From IMG/VR virus record IMGVR_UViG_3300046512_000237, positions 1-30,481 of that record: a DNA stretch of 30,481 nucleotides; one strand, given 5' to 3'. Below are positions 15,624 through 23,310 of the stretch, piece after piece. The position numbers and the translations under genes are program-made. Numbering within the stretch: the stretch's first letter is position 1; each line of letters starts with the position of its first letter. This stretch comes from a virus. The notes under the pieces were generated by a model that worked only from the letters and a program-made list of their open reading frames with translations, had not been told where the DNA came from and made no database searches.

Positions 15624-16505
15624 GTGAGACGGAGACAGTTTTTATCAATCGCTGCAGTAGCCTTGGCGGCGTATCCGGCTTACAAGTTGCTGCCTTCCGT
15701 GCTTTCGGGCGACGGCACTCTGCACGTCAATGGTGGTCAGCTCGCCCGCCTGAAGAAAGCGCTGCTCGATCCAAGCGTGCCCTTCACCGGAATTGCCTTC
15801 CTTGGCGACTCCATCACCTGGGGCACTGGAACGATGCAAGGGCCAAGCCCGGCGCCGCGCAACGGAACACTTGCCGACCCCCGCGACAACCTCGCCAGCC
15901 AGAGCTACGTCAACAACCTGAAAAGACACTTTGGCGAGACCTTCATGCCGAAGGCGAAGGCCTCTACCTCTAACTGGTCGTCCTCGCCGGCCGGCGAATC
16001 CATCGTTGAATTCTCAAGCCCCACCAAGTCGGTGAGAGTCAGCAACCAAGGAATCAACGGGGCCAGCACCTCAAGCTACGTTGCCCGAAATCTGGTTGCA
16101 TCAGGTGATGGCGGCAACTTCGCATTGCTGCGGAATGACAACTTCGTGTTTGTCCAGCTTGGAACCAATGATCGCGGCATGTCGCCCAGGAACCCACAAA
16201 CGGCCCAGGCACTTACCGATAGCCTTGTGTCCATGGTCAACATGCTCAAGCAGCGATCAGAAGTAATCCTGATGTGCGCAAACCCATCAACCGTTGAGCC
16301 AAAGACCGCTTACCGGTTCGGCATGGACGCTGTGCGGGCGGCGACCATGGAGGCCGCGAAGATCTGCGGCGTGGACTTCATCTGCAACTACACCGCATTT
16401 GAAGGCCTTGACCTTGGCGCCTATCTGGCTGACGGGCTGCACCCGAATGTTGCCGGGCATCTGGTCACGTCGAACAACATTATCTCGGCGATTGAAGCTG
16501 CATAG
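15624..16505 (+). CDS. Exported SGNH (GDSL) hydrolase, paralogue of the tailspike catalytic domain
   Basis: A 293-residue protein. The N-terminus MRRRQFLSIAAVALAAYPAY is a basic, Tat-like twin-arginine start followed by a hydrophobic helix, so it should be exported and may stay anchored. The rest is an SGNH hydrolase: F-L-G-D-S with Ser63, N-Q-G-I-N-G-A-S, G-T-N-D with Asn182, and D270-G-L-H273. It aligns along its length with the tailspike hydrolase upstream (for example P-R-N-G-T-L-A-D-P-R-D against P-R-D-G-T-L-S-D-A-R-D) but lacks the tailspike's large beta insert. GGAGG at 15612-15616 precedes GTG 15624. As the last prophage gene before att it fits a lysogenic-conversion gene acting on the host's surface polysaccharide. 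A role in lysis is an alternative. Confidence 0.83.
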   Translation: MRRRQFLSIAAVALAAYPAYKLLPSVLSGDGTLHVNGGQLARLKKALLDPSVPFTGIAFLGDSITWGTGTMQGPSPAPRNGTLADPRDNLASQSYVNNLKRHFGETFMPKAKASTSNWSSSPAGESIVEFSSPTKSVRVSNQGINGASTSSYVARNLVASGDGGNFALLRNDNFVFVQLGTNDRGMSPRNPQTAQALTDSLVSMVNMLKQRSEVILMCANPSTVEPKTAYRFGMDAVRAATMEAAKICGVDFICNYTAFEGLDLGAYLADGLHPNVAGHLVTSNNIISAIEAA

Positions 16506-16576
16506 TTTGATTTGTGTTCGTTCGGCAGGACGCCGGCGGCAGGGACTTTCTTGGCGAAAGCCTGTAGGGAGATTTG

Positions 16577-16596
16577 CGGGGATTCGTGAATCCCCG
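16577..16596. repeat. Perfect 9-bp inverted repeat between last phage gene and att
   Basis: CGGGGATTC (16577-16585) and GAATCCCCG (16588-16596) are separated by GT. The dyad is followed by TCTAACATCGTTAGG rather than a T-run. It may terminate the hydrolase transcript or bind a protein near the att site; neither can be decided from sequence. The rest of 16506-16673 holds no gene. Confidence 0.55.
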
Positions 16597-16673
16597 TCTA
16601 ACATCGTTAGGCGTCGATTGCAGTGGGCGCCTACGTAAGGTGTTGCTATTAAAGGCTTTTCAGGACTCCCGCC

Positions 16674-16721
16674 AGCATGGGGTGCTAGGGGTCGAGTGTT
16701 CGAATCACTCCGTCCCGACCA
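16674..16721 (+). other. Prophage attachment site: 3' fragment of tRNA-Pro(GGG)
   Basis: This 48-bp stretch contains the anticodon loop ATGGGGT (anticodon GGG), the 3' half of the anticodon stem, the variable loop, a perfect T-arm (GAGTG TTCGAAT CACTC) and the acceptor 3' strand CGTCCCG-A-CCA. The upstream sequence (GGACTCCCGCC) does not provide a D-arm or the 5' acceptor strand CGGGACG, so it is not a complete tRNA. This is the usual residue left at the distal end when a phage integrates into a tRNA 3' end. The intact tRNA-Pro and the integrase should therefore lie at the left end of the prophage. Confidence 0.88.
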
Positions 16722-16730
16722 TATAAATCA

Positions 16731-16775
16731 AAGGGTTGCGAAATTTTATTTCGCGACCCTTTTTATTTTTGGTCG
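16731..16775 (+). terminator. Rho-independent terminator of the original tRNA gene
   Basis: AAGGGTTGCGAAA pairs with TTTCGCGACCCTT (13 bp with one G-U) around a short AT loop, followed by TTTTTATTTTT. It lies ten bases after the CCA end of the tRNA fragment and is chromosomal, not phage, sequence. Confidence 0.88.
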
Positions 16776-17373
16776 TTTTTACCCCCACAAAGCGACTGGC
16801 TCTGGGTGGAATCCTCACGGCTATCGCGTGGGCGGACGCAGGCTTTGGCGCTCAAGCGTGGTTTCTTTGCTGAATCACTCCGGGTTTCGTAGACACTTCG
16901 AATGACGCAGACTGCACGAGACATCCGCCCCATACGATTCGGTCAATTATTAACCAGTGCACGTTTACCGTGCACCTTGTGATGCGTAGCTGTTGGCGCG
17001 GATATGATTTTGATCCAGGCTGCTGATTTTGACTGACCCATATGCACGCTCTGAAGTCTCGCGTATGACCATAGTTTGCTGAGTATTCGGGTGGGTTAAT
17101 GAATTCCGGCAGCCAGGGTCAAAATCGCGTCAGCGCCAACAGTCGACATAGCGTCCTTGCGAAATTGGGTTAAGGAATGCACGGAAAGGTAACAGATTTG
17201 GGGGATCTGCTTTCTCAAAGTCAGCGTACCGCCTGCACTTGATGACTCAATGTTCTCCCAAGTGCGTTGTGCCAGCACCGGGCCTACTTGAGATTTGGTG
17301 ACGTACTACACTCATCCGCAGACGCTGGCGGGGGCGGCGATTAGATCAATGATGACTCATTGAGTGTGCGCAC
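16776..17373. other. Intergenic region right of the prophage, no supported gene
   Basis: About 600 bases without a convincing gene on either strand. A 60-residue minus-strand reading (17096-17278) has a natural-looking composition (LRKQIPQICYLSVHSLTQFR) but no ribosome site and no family I recognise; it could be a gene remnant. Near the next gene, AATGATGACTCATT (17348-17361) is a short dyad that could be an operator. Confidence 0.5.
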
Positions 17374-18720
17374 ATGAAAACGTTGAAATCTATCGCTTCA
17401 GGTTCGGCGCTTGCCGCCCTTAGTCTTTCCGCTGGCGCTTACGAATCCGATTTCCATTTTGGCCTTACCTGGTGGCTGGCCCGCCAGACTGGTTTTGATT
17501 TACAGCAAAGTCAGGAAATTGCTCGGAATAACGAGCTCACTGATACCGGCATGCTCGATGCGAAGCACGCAATGATTTGGGAGCTATGCATATGGCGAAA
17601 CACATGCGCCAGTAAGATGACCAGGGCAATGCATTTTCGTTCAAAGACGCCACCCCCCGCGGAACCTTCGGCACGGGAGGTGACTGAAGACGCCGTATAT
17701 GCAGAGGCGCAGTCAATCAGCATCATAAAAACACCCAAACATGAAGAGCCGAAGGTCCAAGGTTGGTTCGGCCAAGCGCTCCACGGCAGGCAGGATGCTT
17801 ACTCACACGCGGGGCAAAGCGATACGGTCTGGCCATTCTGCCCAACTGAATGGTTATGGACGCATCCCATCACCCAGGGTGGTTTTTTGGCTCACGACGC
17901 CGACCAGACTTTCCGGAATACGGACAAGTGCGCTAAAGCAGCATTAAAGACTTACAACCTAATGCTGCAATATCGAGCAACGATGAAACTCAGCACTAAA
18001 CCTAAAGAGCCAGGAGAGCTGACCGGCCGGATCGGGAAGTTTTGTGAGGCCCAGACAAAGGCCGAAAAAGCTCTGTGGTTTAAGGCTGAACATGTCCCGC
18101 AAGGGGACGCTATTGCAAAGAACACCAGCCTTAAGGATGGCGGCGGAAATTTTGCCGGGGCCCCACGGATAGATTTACGACCTGGCCCGCCGTTGGCCAA
18201 GGATGTTCAAGGCTCGGTCCCCGAATACGAGCAGCAGGAGCCAGGCTGGCTACCCTCGATTGCGATCAATGAGGATCTCAAAAGCTTCCTCATGAATGCG
18301 ACCCCTAGTTCCTCGCCTCAAGGTAAGGAATTCGCTCGTGGATTTCTGAAAGCGGCGCTCACAACGCCTCCGCACAAGATGCCGGCTGGTGTTGAAGTGT
18401 TTTGGGGAAAAAAAGACTTTGTCCAGGCCGACTTAGACATTACCAAGTTGCTTCGACTGAGGCTGAAGGACCAAGGCAACGCTGACACGTTGTCCGTCAA
18501 AGCCGGCTCCGTAAATCCCGACGATTACCTAACGTTCACCGAAGAGAACTGGCAGGCCGCGCTGATACCTGTTCGGGGTTCGAAGGAGCCGGCCCTTGTT
18601 GGCGAAAGGGATGGCAACATTGTGGTCCTCGCCATACTTCGAAATGCGCCCAACGATGTACTGATGGTTGAGGTCAAGCCTGACCAAACAGTGAATATCC
18701 AAATACTGGTCGCTCACTGA
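17374..18720 (+). CDS. Secreted protein with zinc-dependent phospholipase C-like motif
   Basis: A 448-residue protein with a Sec signal peptide (about residues 1-22, likely cleavage after SAGA). The mature protein starts Y-E-S-D-F-H28-F-G-L-T-W-W-L-A-R, a His-containing helix, followed by A-R-N-N-E-L-T-D. Further on is F-G-Q-A-L-H137-G-R-Q-D141-A-Y-S-H145, an H-x3-D-x3-H metal-binding helix typical of the zinc-dependent phospholipase C/S1-P1 nuclease fold and of DUF6765-like proteins. The region after about residue 200 is not recognised. No strong ribosome site is seen before ATG 17374. It stands alone, convergent with the next gene. The substrate is unknown; a secreted hydrolase acting on phospholipid or similar esters is the best guess. 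Confidence 0.65.
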   Translation: MKTLKSIASGSALAALSLSAGAYESDFHFGLTWWLARQTGFDLQQSQEIARNNELTDTGMLDAKHAMIWELCIWRNTCASKMTRAMHFRSKTPPPAEPSAREVTEDAVYAEAQSISIIKTPKHEEPKVQGWFGQALHGRQDAYSHAGQSDTVWPFCPTEWLWTHPITQGGFLAHDADQTFRNTDKCAKAALKTYNLMLQYRATMKLSTKPKEPGELTGRIGKFCEAQTKAEKALWFKAEHVPQGDAIAKNTSLKDGGGNFAGAPRIDLRPGPPLAKDVQGSVPEYEQQEPGWLPSIAINEDLKSFLMNATPSSSPQGKEFARGFLKAALTTPPHKMPAGVEVFWGKKDFVQADLDITKLLRLRLKDQGNADTLSVKAGSVNPDDYLTFTEENWQAALIPVRGSKEPALVGERDGNIVVLAILRNAPNDVLMVEVKPDQTVNIQILVAH

Positions 18721-18762
18721 GGTTGTCTCAAGGGCAAGGAAGCCCACGTTTCAATATGCGCT

Positions 18763-19875
18763 TCAGGTAAAAGGTTCGGGCTGAACCTTTAGAGTCGGTA
18801 CCATTTGTATAGAGCGATCAGGCTTGGCCGAGCTGCGCATTCGATTGTGGATGGTGGTTACTATATCCTTCGATACCGTAATTGGGGACGTCGTGCTTTC
18901 CTTGCTTTCGCAGAAAAGACAGAACTGACTCCCGGGCGGGCTAAGCAAACAGCATGCGGAGCACTCCACGGCCTGGCCACCCCAGTCACGGACTGCTCGA
19001 AGCATTTGGTTAACGATCAATTCCTCACGCCGCTTTCGCTCGGGACGTTCATCGGTCACTGCTATCCCAGCATTTCGCTGCGCTTCAGCAGTCTTCGCTT
19101 GGGCCTGCCGATGCGCTGTCAATGCAGCCTCAAGCTCGGCATCCTTTTTTGCTTGCTCAGCACGCCTAGCGTCTTCGAGTTTCCGCCGCGGAGCCTGCTC
19201 AAGTTCCCATTGATCATTGCATCGAGCGACCTCGGCGGCGAGTTCAGCTTCAGCACGCTTGATTAGCATTTCACCTCGAAGTGAGCGAATCCAAGACCTA
19301 GTTTCATGGTCGGACAACACGGCATATTCAAACACTGCTACATCGTTTATCTGATCCAGGCTGAGCTCACTCAGGTCGATCTCAACAGATGAGGCTTCTT
19401 TTTCAGAAAGCCGCTCGCGGCGCTTGTTTTCTGACCGGGGGAAAACTTTGACTCTCACAAACACCTGACGGTTGTTGGTAGTAAGCACCGCGTGGGCTAA
19501 GACGTCGCCTAGGTCCACGAACCTTTCGACCTTATCTGCAGCAACGGACGTTGCTGGAATCGTCACCTCGCGCGTCAGTGAGCGTCCAGAATTAGTCTTT
19601 GCGCTGACCACATGACGCAATGCGGGAAGGGTGAGAGATTGCTGTGCAGCAATAAGTGCAACTGCAGCTCGACGCACACCATCCTTGTAGCCACGGACAC
19701 AGTCTTCAGAATGGACGTGGCGAAAATGAGGAATGACTTTGAGACCACCATTTGCGGCGTTCAGCGGCTTGCGACAGCCAGGGCAGATGCAGCCACAAGC
19801 TTTACCATTCTTGACCTCAAAAGCCCTGTAAAGCGTGCCGTCGCGCTCACCAAAGGGGATCTTAGTTTCCTGCAT
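18763..19875 (-). CDS. CoiA-like zinc protein with coiled coil and C-terminal Cys4 ribbon
   Basis: A 370-residue protein. The N-terminal 60 residues carry C31-P-G-C34, P-L-N-A-A-N-G-G, then H50-F-R-H53 and C59. This is the zinc-finger-plus-HFxH arrangement of the competence CoiA-like family, which is often linked to nuclease domains. A middle region of unknown fold (about 80-200) leads into a long Glu/Arg/Ala coiled coil (about 205-285). Near the end is C305-x2-C308-C309 and C319-x2-C322, a zinc ribbon. No signal peptide is present, so it is cytoplasmic and likely binds nucleic acid. Start codon ATG at 19873-19875 has only a weak AGAG-type ribosome site. It is convergent with the secreted protein gene. 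Confidence 0.65.
   Translation of the reverse strand: MQETKIPFGERDGTLYRAFEVKNGKACGCICPGCRKPLNAANGGLKVIPHFRHVHSEDCVRGYKDGVRRAAVALIAAQQSLTLPALRHVVSAKTNSGRSLTREVTIPATSVAADKVERFVDLGDVLAHAVLTTNNRQVFVRVKVFPRSENKRRERLSEKEASSVEIDLSELSLDQINDVAVFEYAVLSDHETRSWIRSLRGEMLIKRAEAELAAEVARCNDQWELEQAPRRKLEDARRAEQAKKDAELEAALTAHRQAQAKTAEAQRNAGIAVTDERPERKRREELIVNQMLRAVRDWGGQAVECSACCLLSPPGSQFCLFCESKESTTSPITVSKDIVTTIHNRMRSSAKPDRSIQMVPTLKVQPEPFT
18770..18790. terminator. Possible terminator hairpin between convergent genes
   Basis: AAAGGTTC (18770-18777) pairs with GAACCTTT (18783-18790) around GGGCT. It lies inside the last codons of the minus-strand gene. On the minus strand the stem is followed by a short T-containing stretch only, so termination would be weak. 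Confidence 0.35.
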
Positions 19876-20038
19876 ACTATCAATCTCTTGGAAGCACCGA
19901 CAACGAAGGTTAGCCTATAAAAAACAGGCTTCTCCACGGTCTTAGGCAAGAGGGTAAGCCTAGCCAATCCTCACGCAGGACCATGGCCGTGGTCGTTTGC
20001 CGAAGATCAGGAAAGTTATACCAATATCGCGGCTTCCT

Positions 20039-20761
20039 TTAAAAGGTTGTTGCACATGTCTGTACCCTAGACACTATTTCATTGTCACGCTTTTCGTCTG
20101 CCAAAGCCGACAAAGCAGTCGGCGCAGTATAAACGCCGGGCTCTTTACCTAATGCTTCTTTTAGCTTATTGAGATCAGGTTGGGCTAAAACTACTTCGCG
20201 TTGTACCTGCAAAAGTTTGGAAGTGACGTCATTCAGGGCGATGTTAAGACTACGAATCCCTGTAGCGGACAACTCTACTCCGTCAGGTACCTCACCCACT
20301 ACCTTGTACATGCATCTCAAAGCCTTTGCTGCATTGTAGTAATTTTCCGACTGCACTTTGATCTTATAATGATCAGTGTAAATCGAGGATACCCCTGCAA
20401 CCCCTGCCCCTTGATATATCCATGCCTTGGTTCCGGTTAACGCGCCGGCGACCCCCCACAAGCCTCCAAGGACTGTCGCTCCGTCACCCACGTTCATTGT
20501 GTTCACAAGACCTTCATACTGAGCGATGTAGAGCTTGTGATACACCGTGACGTTGATTCGGAAATCTTGGAGATTCTTTGCTTCATCTAATCCTAAGGCA
20601 GACACCCCTTTTAACCAGTCTGGGTTCATTACGCGAACGCCATTTACTTTCGAGATTGCTTCCTCTTCTGAGACATTTACGATGGGCAAAGGGTAGGGGT
20701 TTACGCAACCAGAAATCAGGGCTGCGGCCAACATCAAAGTCGATCCTGTGAGTTTGGCCAT
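20039..20761 (-). CDS. Outer-membrane-type lipoprotein of unknown function
   Basis: A 240-residue protein with a clear lipoprotein signal: a hydrophobic stretch then L-I-S-G-C19. Val at the position after the Cys fits export to the outer membrane. Residues about 90-125 form a Gly/Ala-rich hydrophobic hairpin (GGLWGVAGALTGTKAWIYQG), as seen in glycine-zipper lipoproteins. The C-terminal part is helical (LQVQREVVLAQPDLNKLKEA). It lies 41 bases downstream of the GH75-like gene on the same strand and may be co-transcribed with it. I do not recognise the family. Confidence 0.65.
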   Translation of the reverse strand: MAKLTGSTLMLAAALISGCVNPYPLPIVNVSEEEAISKVNGVRVMNPDWLKGVSALGLDEAKNLQDFRINVTVYHKLYIAQYEGLVNTMNVGDGATVLGGLWGVAGALTGTKAWIYQGAGVAGVSSIYTDHYKIKVQSENYYNAAKALRCMYKVVGEVPDGVELSATGIRSLNIALNDVTSKLLQVQREVVLAQPDLNKLKEALGKEPGVYTAPTALSALADEKRDNEIVSRVQTCATTF

Positions 20762-20802
20762 AAGGCCTCCCTGCAGTGTTGGTTGTTGTTTTGTTCTATC
20801 GC

Positions 20803-21339
20803 TTAAGAAAACAACTCGCTTCCATACTGCTGAATTTCTTCAAAGGTGCGCGTGGACTCGAGATTTGCTGAGCCCGGAACTATTTCGAAGGTGACGCCGT
20901 AACCCAGTCCCACTTTGATTTTGTCATTTCGCCAAGGGTCGCCCCCCAGTTCCACGATCGCTCGGACCGACGCTTCTCCGATGCTGTCTTCGCCACCCAC
21001 GTCGGCATAGATGGCAAAAACCGACACCCCGTTGAATGACAGCTTGGCAATGTCACCCAGGCCGCACTTGATGCCGGTGACCGACTTCCAGTTCCCCGGC
21101 AAAACGAAGTAGGGGATTTCCAGCGCATTCACGTATTCACCCTCACCGCGCCAGCCGCGGCTTCGCCGCAGTGAAGTTTCCAATTGGCCGTACTTATCAA
21201 TGACATCGGCATTTGGAGCCCCATCGGCATCGGCAGCTGCGTCGGATACCACGAGGACGTGGCCATCATCGAGCACTGTCACCTCGGGCTGCTGGTGGGG
21301 AGGTTGGGAGGAGGTCCATGGATGGTCGATCGCGCGCAT
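20803..21339 (-). CDS. Glycoside hydrolase family 75 (chitosanase)-like protein
   Basis: A 178-residue protein. Residues about 75-125 read I-P-Y-F-V-L-P-G, G-L-G-D-I-A-K-L-S-F-N-G, then A-I-Y-A-D113-V-G-G-E-D-S-I-G-E122-A-S. This is the order of conserved blocks in GH75 chitosanases, where an Asp and a Glu in this segment are catalytic. A final strand G-Y-G-V-T-F-E-I-V-P-G-S also fits. Unlike fungal GH75 enzymes it has no signal peptide, and its first 60 residues are polar. The start ATG at 21337-21339 has only a weak upstream GGG, so it could be slightly shorter. It may share a transcript with the lipoprotein gene downstream. Substrate cannot be told; cell-wall glycans are possible. Confidence 0.62.
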   Translation of the reverse strand: MRAIDHPWTSSQPPHQQPEVTVLDDGHVLVVSDAAADADGAPNADVIDKYGQLETSLRRSRGWRGEGEYVNALEIPYFVLPGNWKSVTGIKCGLGDIAKLSFNGVSVFAIYADVGGEDSIGEASVRAIVELGGDPWRNDKIKVGLGYGVTFEIVPGSANLESTRTFEEIQQYGSELFS

Positions 21340-21593
21340 AAGTCAGCCCTATGTCCTAATGTCAAATAGACATCTGAAGCGTAGATGGACCTTAGAATGA
21401 GTCAAACTGGACGGAAATTTCCTCAATGCCTTCGAGTACCCTACCACCATGTAAGATGCCACTTGCTATACGCACTGGCGAAATCAACGGCACGGCCGAA
21501 ACCAGATTCAATCCAATTTTGGGGTGGATCACGCCGGTAAAGCAGCGAGTGTGGTGTGGCAACCTTTATTGTTCGCAGAGTGCCAATACGCAG

Positions 21594-21830
21594 TTAGTGG
21601 TTCGCTCGTGGCTGCAATCGATAAATTTTGTCACAGCGTTTCTCTTCGGTTGGCGAACGTACGGTCACCTCTCTGTCCTTGATCTCGGTGGTCGCGCCTT
21701 CCGCAACGATCGCCTTGTAGGTCTTCACGAACTCTTTGCCCTTGTAAGCATCTGCCTGAACTTCAAAATCTTTTGCAGCGGCAGTGCCGGCGATGCTGAA
21801 CAGCGCCAGCGCAATCATGGTTTTCTTCAT
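21594..21830 (-). CDS. Small periplasmic protein of unknown function
   Basis: A 78-residue protein starting MKKTMIALALFSIAGTAAAK with a textbook signal peptide ending A-A-A-K. The mature part of about 58 residues is polar and probably beta-rich (VKTYKAIVAEGATTEIKDRE). AGGA lies six bases before ATG 21830 on the minus strand; a longer reading from 21923 has no ribosome site and would bury the signal peptide. An inverted repeat GGGTCAG/CTGACCC (21842-21848 and 21869-21875) occupies its leader region. I do not recognise the family. Confidence 0.75.
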   Translation of the reverse strand: MKKTMIALALFSIAGTAAAKDFEVQADAYKGKEFVKTYKAIVAEGATTEIKDREVTVRSPTEEKRCDKIYRLQPRANH

Positions 21831-21841
21831 TTCCAATCCTA

Positions 21842-21875
21842 GGGTCAGGTTAAGTTCAGGGTGTGAATCTGACCC
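21842..21875. repeat. Inverted repeat in the leader of the small periplasmic gene
   Basis: GGGTCAG (21842-21848) and CTGACCC (21869-21875) are perfect inverted copies with a 20-base spacer. The dyad lies immediately upstream of the AGGA ribosome site of the minus-strand gene starting at 21830. It could be an operator or a 5' leader hairpin. Confidence 0.4.
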
Positions 21876-21961
21876 AACCTTATCGATCCCGGGTAGGCAT
21901 CGCGATTCAAAATGGGGTGCCAAAAATCGCTGTCTGAATCCTTCCTCGATCGGACCTGGTA

Positions 21962-22969
21962 CTACTCCCTCGGCGGCAGAGAAACTTCAGTAAGCGGGTA
22001 GGGGACGACGACATCGGGATAAAGCACTTTCATACGTTCGAAGAGAGAGATTTCCGCCCTCTGCGCCCGCAGCAATTGCGGCGCGTAGGGATCATTACCG
22101 AAAAAATCTTCCCAGTGCCCAACAACGAGTTTCCTGGGCTGAGTAACCTTCAGGAGTGCCTCAGGGTACAAAGTAACCTGGTCTGTCGACGCCGCGCAGA
22201 TGATCTCCAGATCCACGCGCTTGCCATCGGAGAGGATCGGCGGGAAGCCGTAAGGTGGATTGCTCGCGGAGTCTTGATAGTGGATGCGATAGGCGACGTT
22301 GTCGTCGTCATCAAGCAGATCCACAAGCCAAGCTAAGGTGGTGCCCTCACGCCAACCAAATACCGTTTTGGGCAGCTTGTTCAGTTTTTCTTTGTCATAG
22401 TTCCCAGGCAGAAGATCGATACCCGCCACGTGAGGTGCGTGCTTTGAATGGATGGCCAGGAAACGGAATCGCCCGCGGCGCTCCCAGCGTTCATCATCGG
22501 TTTTCACAACGACTGGCTCGGCGCGGCCATCACGCTCGACCGGAATCATCTTCGCTTCCATGTCCACAAATCGATCCGAGAGCTTTTCTGCTGCGAGAAT
22601 GTTGCCAGCGGTGACTGGACCGTAGGCGATTGCATTAGGGGTGTACTTCTCCATGACCCAAGGAACATCAAGTAAGTGGTCGTAATGCGAGTGCCCTATG
22701 AGCAATACGGTCACGTTCTGTGTTTTCGGCATGTAATCAGCGATGCGCTTGGGATTGGCGGTCACCAGGAATGGCGGAAATCCTGGATTGGTAAACGAGG
22801 GTGCGAACAGCAGCTGCTCACCTTTCCAGTTCAGCAGCCAGCCACCGACGCCGAGGTAGGTTATTTTCGGATCGGGGAGTCCCACCTGTCGTGTGGTTGG
22901 CTCCGTCCCGGTGAGATCCTTGGCGCAACCACTCAAGCACAGCACCACAAGCAGCATGACTAAACGCAT
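21962..22969 (-). CDS. Lipoprotein with metallo-beta-lactamase fold (UlaG/NAPE-PLD-like)
   Basis: A 335-residue protein. Residues 1-15 form a lipoprotein signal with lipobox L-S-G-C15. The zinc-binding motif H93-S-H95-Y-D97-H98 follows I-G at the expected place, after the I-T-Y-L-G-V-G-G-W-L-L-N-W strand pair typical of the UlaG-like branch. Later His and Asp residues (HSKHAPHVAG, and G-H-W-E-D-F near residue 290) may complete the metal site. The protein should be attached to the inner or outer membrane and act as a hydrolase, perhaps on a phosphodiester or lactone; the substrate is unknown. GGGAG lies about eight bases before the start ATG at 22967-22969. Confidence 0.82.
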   Translation of the reverse strand: MRLVMLLVVLCLSGCAKDLTGTEPTTRQVGLPDPKITYLGVGGWLLNWKGEQLLFAPSFTNPGFPPFLVTANPKRIADYMPKTQNVTVLLIGHSHYDHLLDVPWVMEKYTPNAIAYGPVTAGNILAAEKLSDRFVDMEAKMIPVERDGRAEPVVVKTDDERWERRGRFRFLAIHSKHAPHVAGIDLLPGNYDKEKLNKLPKTVFGWREGTTLAWLVDLLDDDDNVAYRIHYQDSASNPPYGFPPILSDGKRVDLEIICAASTDQVTLYPEALLKVTQPRKLVVGHWEDFFGNDPYAPQLLRAQRAEISLFERMKVLYPDVVVPYPLTEVSLPPRE

Positions 22970-23286
22970 GGCGTGGACTCCCTGATTTCCCCCTTGAAGA
23001 CTAGCGCAACGCGGGCATAAAACCGCGGCGACCTATCAGTTGGTTGCTCCAATATTCCTGGTCATTCCAGCGAGTTCGTTTGAGTAATTCAGACCCCGTT
23101 TTCAGTTGTCCAGGCCTTAGCAGTCGTTATATTCACAATTGAAGGCCGTGGTCCCTGTCGCTTTTGGCGTGACATCTGTCCCACGACCGAGCATGACCTC
23201 GGCTCGAAACAAGGAAAACCTCTAATGCGCCGGAAGCACATTCTGGGCGCACAGTATCGAATAGGCCCTGCCGGCTAATGCTGTGT

Positions 23287-23310
23287 GCTTTCCTGCTTTC
23301 CTGCTTTCCT
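23287..23310. repeat. Short tandem repeat, 3 x GCTTTCCT
   Basis: Three perfect 8-bp copies in direct tandem in non-coding sequence, with a further partial GCT at the end. It is a simple microsatellite-like repeat with no evident role. Confidence 0.85.

Larger units (their letters stand above)
1..16721 (+). mobile_element. Right-hand part of a podovirus-type prophage (structural module to att site)
   Basis: All genes from the window start to 16505 are on the plus strand, nearly without gaps, and follow the order of short-tailed phage virion genes: scaffold, capsid, cement, adaptor, nozzle, internal core proteins, tailspike. The cement protein and gene order recall Bordetella phage BPP-1 and its relatives; the internal protein genes recall T7 gp13-gp16. 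The right boundary is a 3' fragment of tRNA-Pro(GGG) ending at 16721. The left end lies outside the window, so integrase, repressor, replication and lysis genes are not visible. All virion genes seen are intact, so nothing here argues that the prophage is defective. Confidence 0.9.

Noticed and set aside
13189-16505. Possible diversity-generating retroelement, as in the BPP-1 phage that this prophage resembles
   Set aside because: No reverse transcriptase and no template/variable repeat pair was seen in the window; the receptor protein is an SGNH spike, not Mtd.
16674-16721. Complete tRNA gene
   Set aside because: The D-arm, 5' acceptor strand and 5' side of the anticodon stem are missing, so it is a 3' fragment only.
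21426-21842. 138-residue plus-strand reading
   Set aside because: It is antisense to the small periplasmic gene, which has a clear signal peptide and ribosome site.
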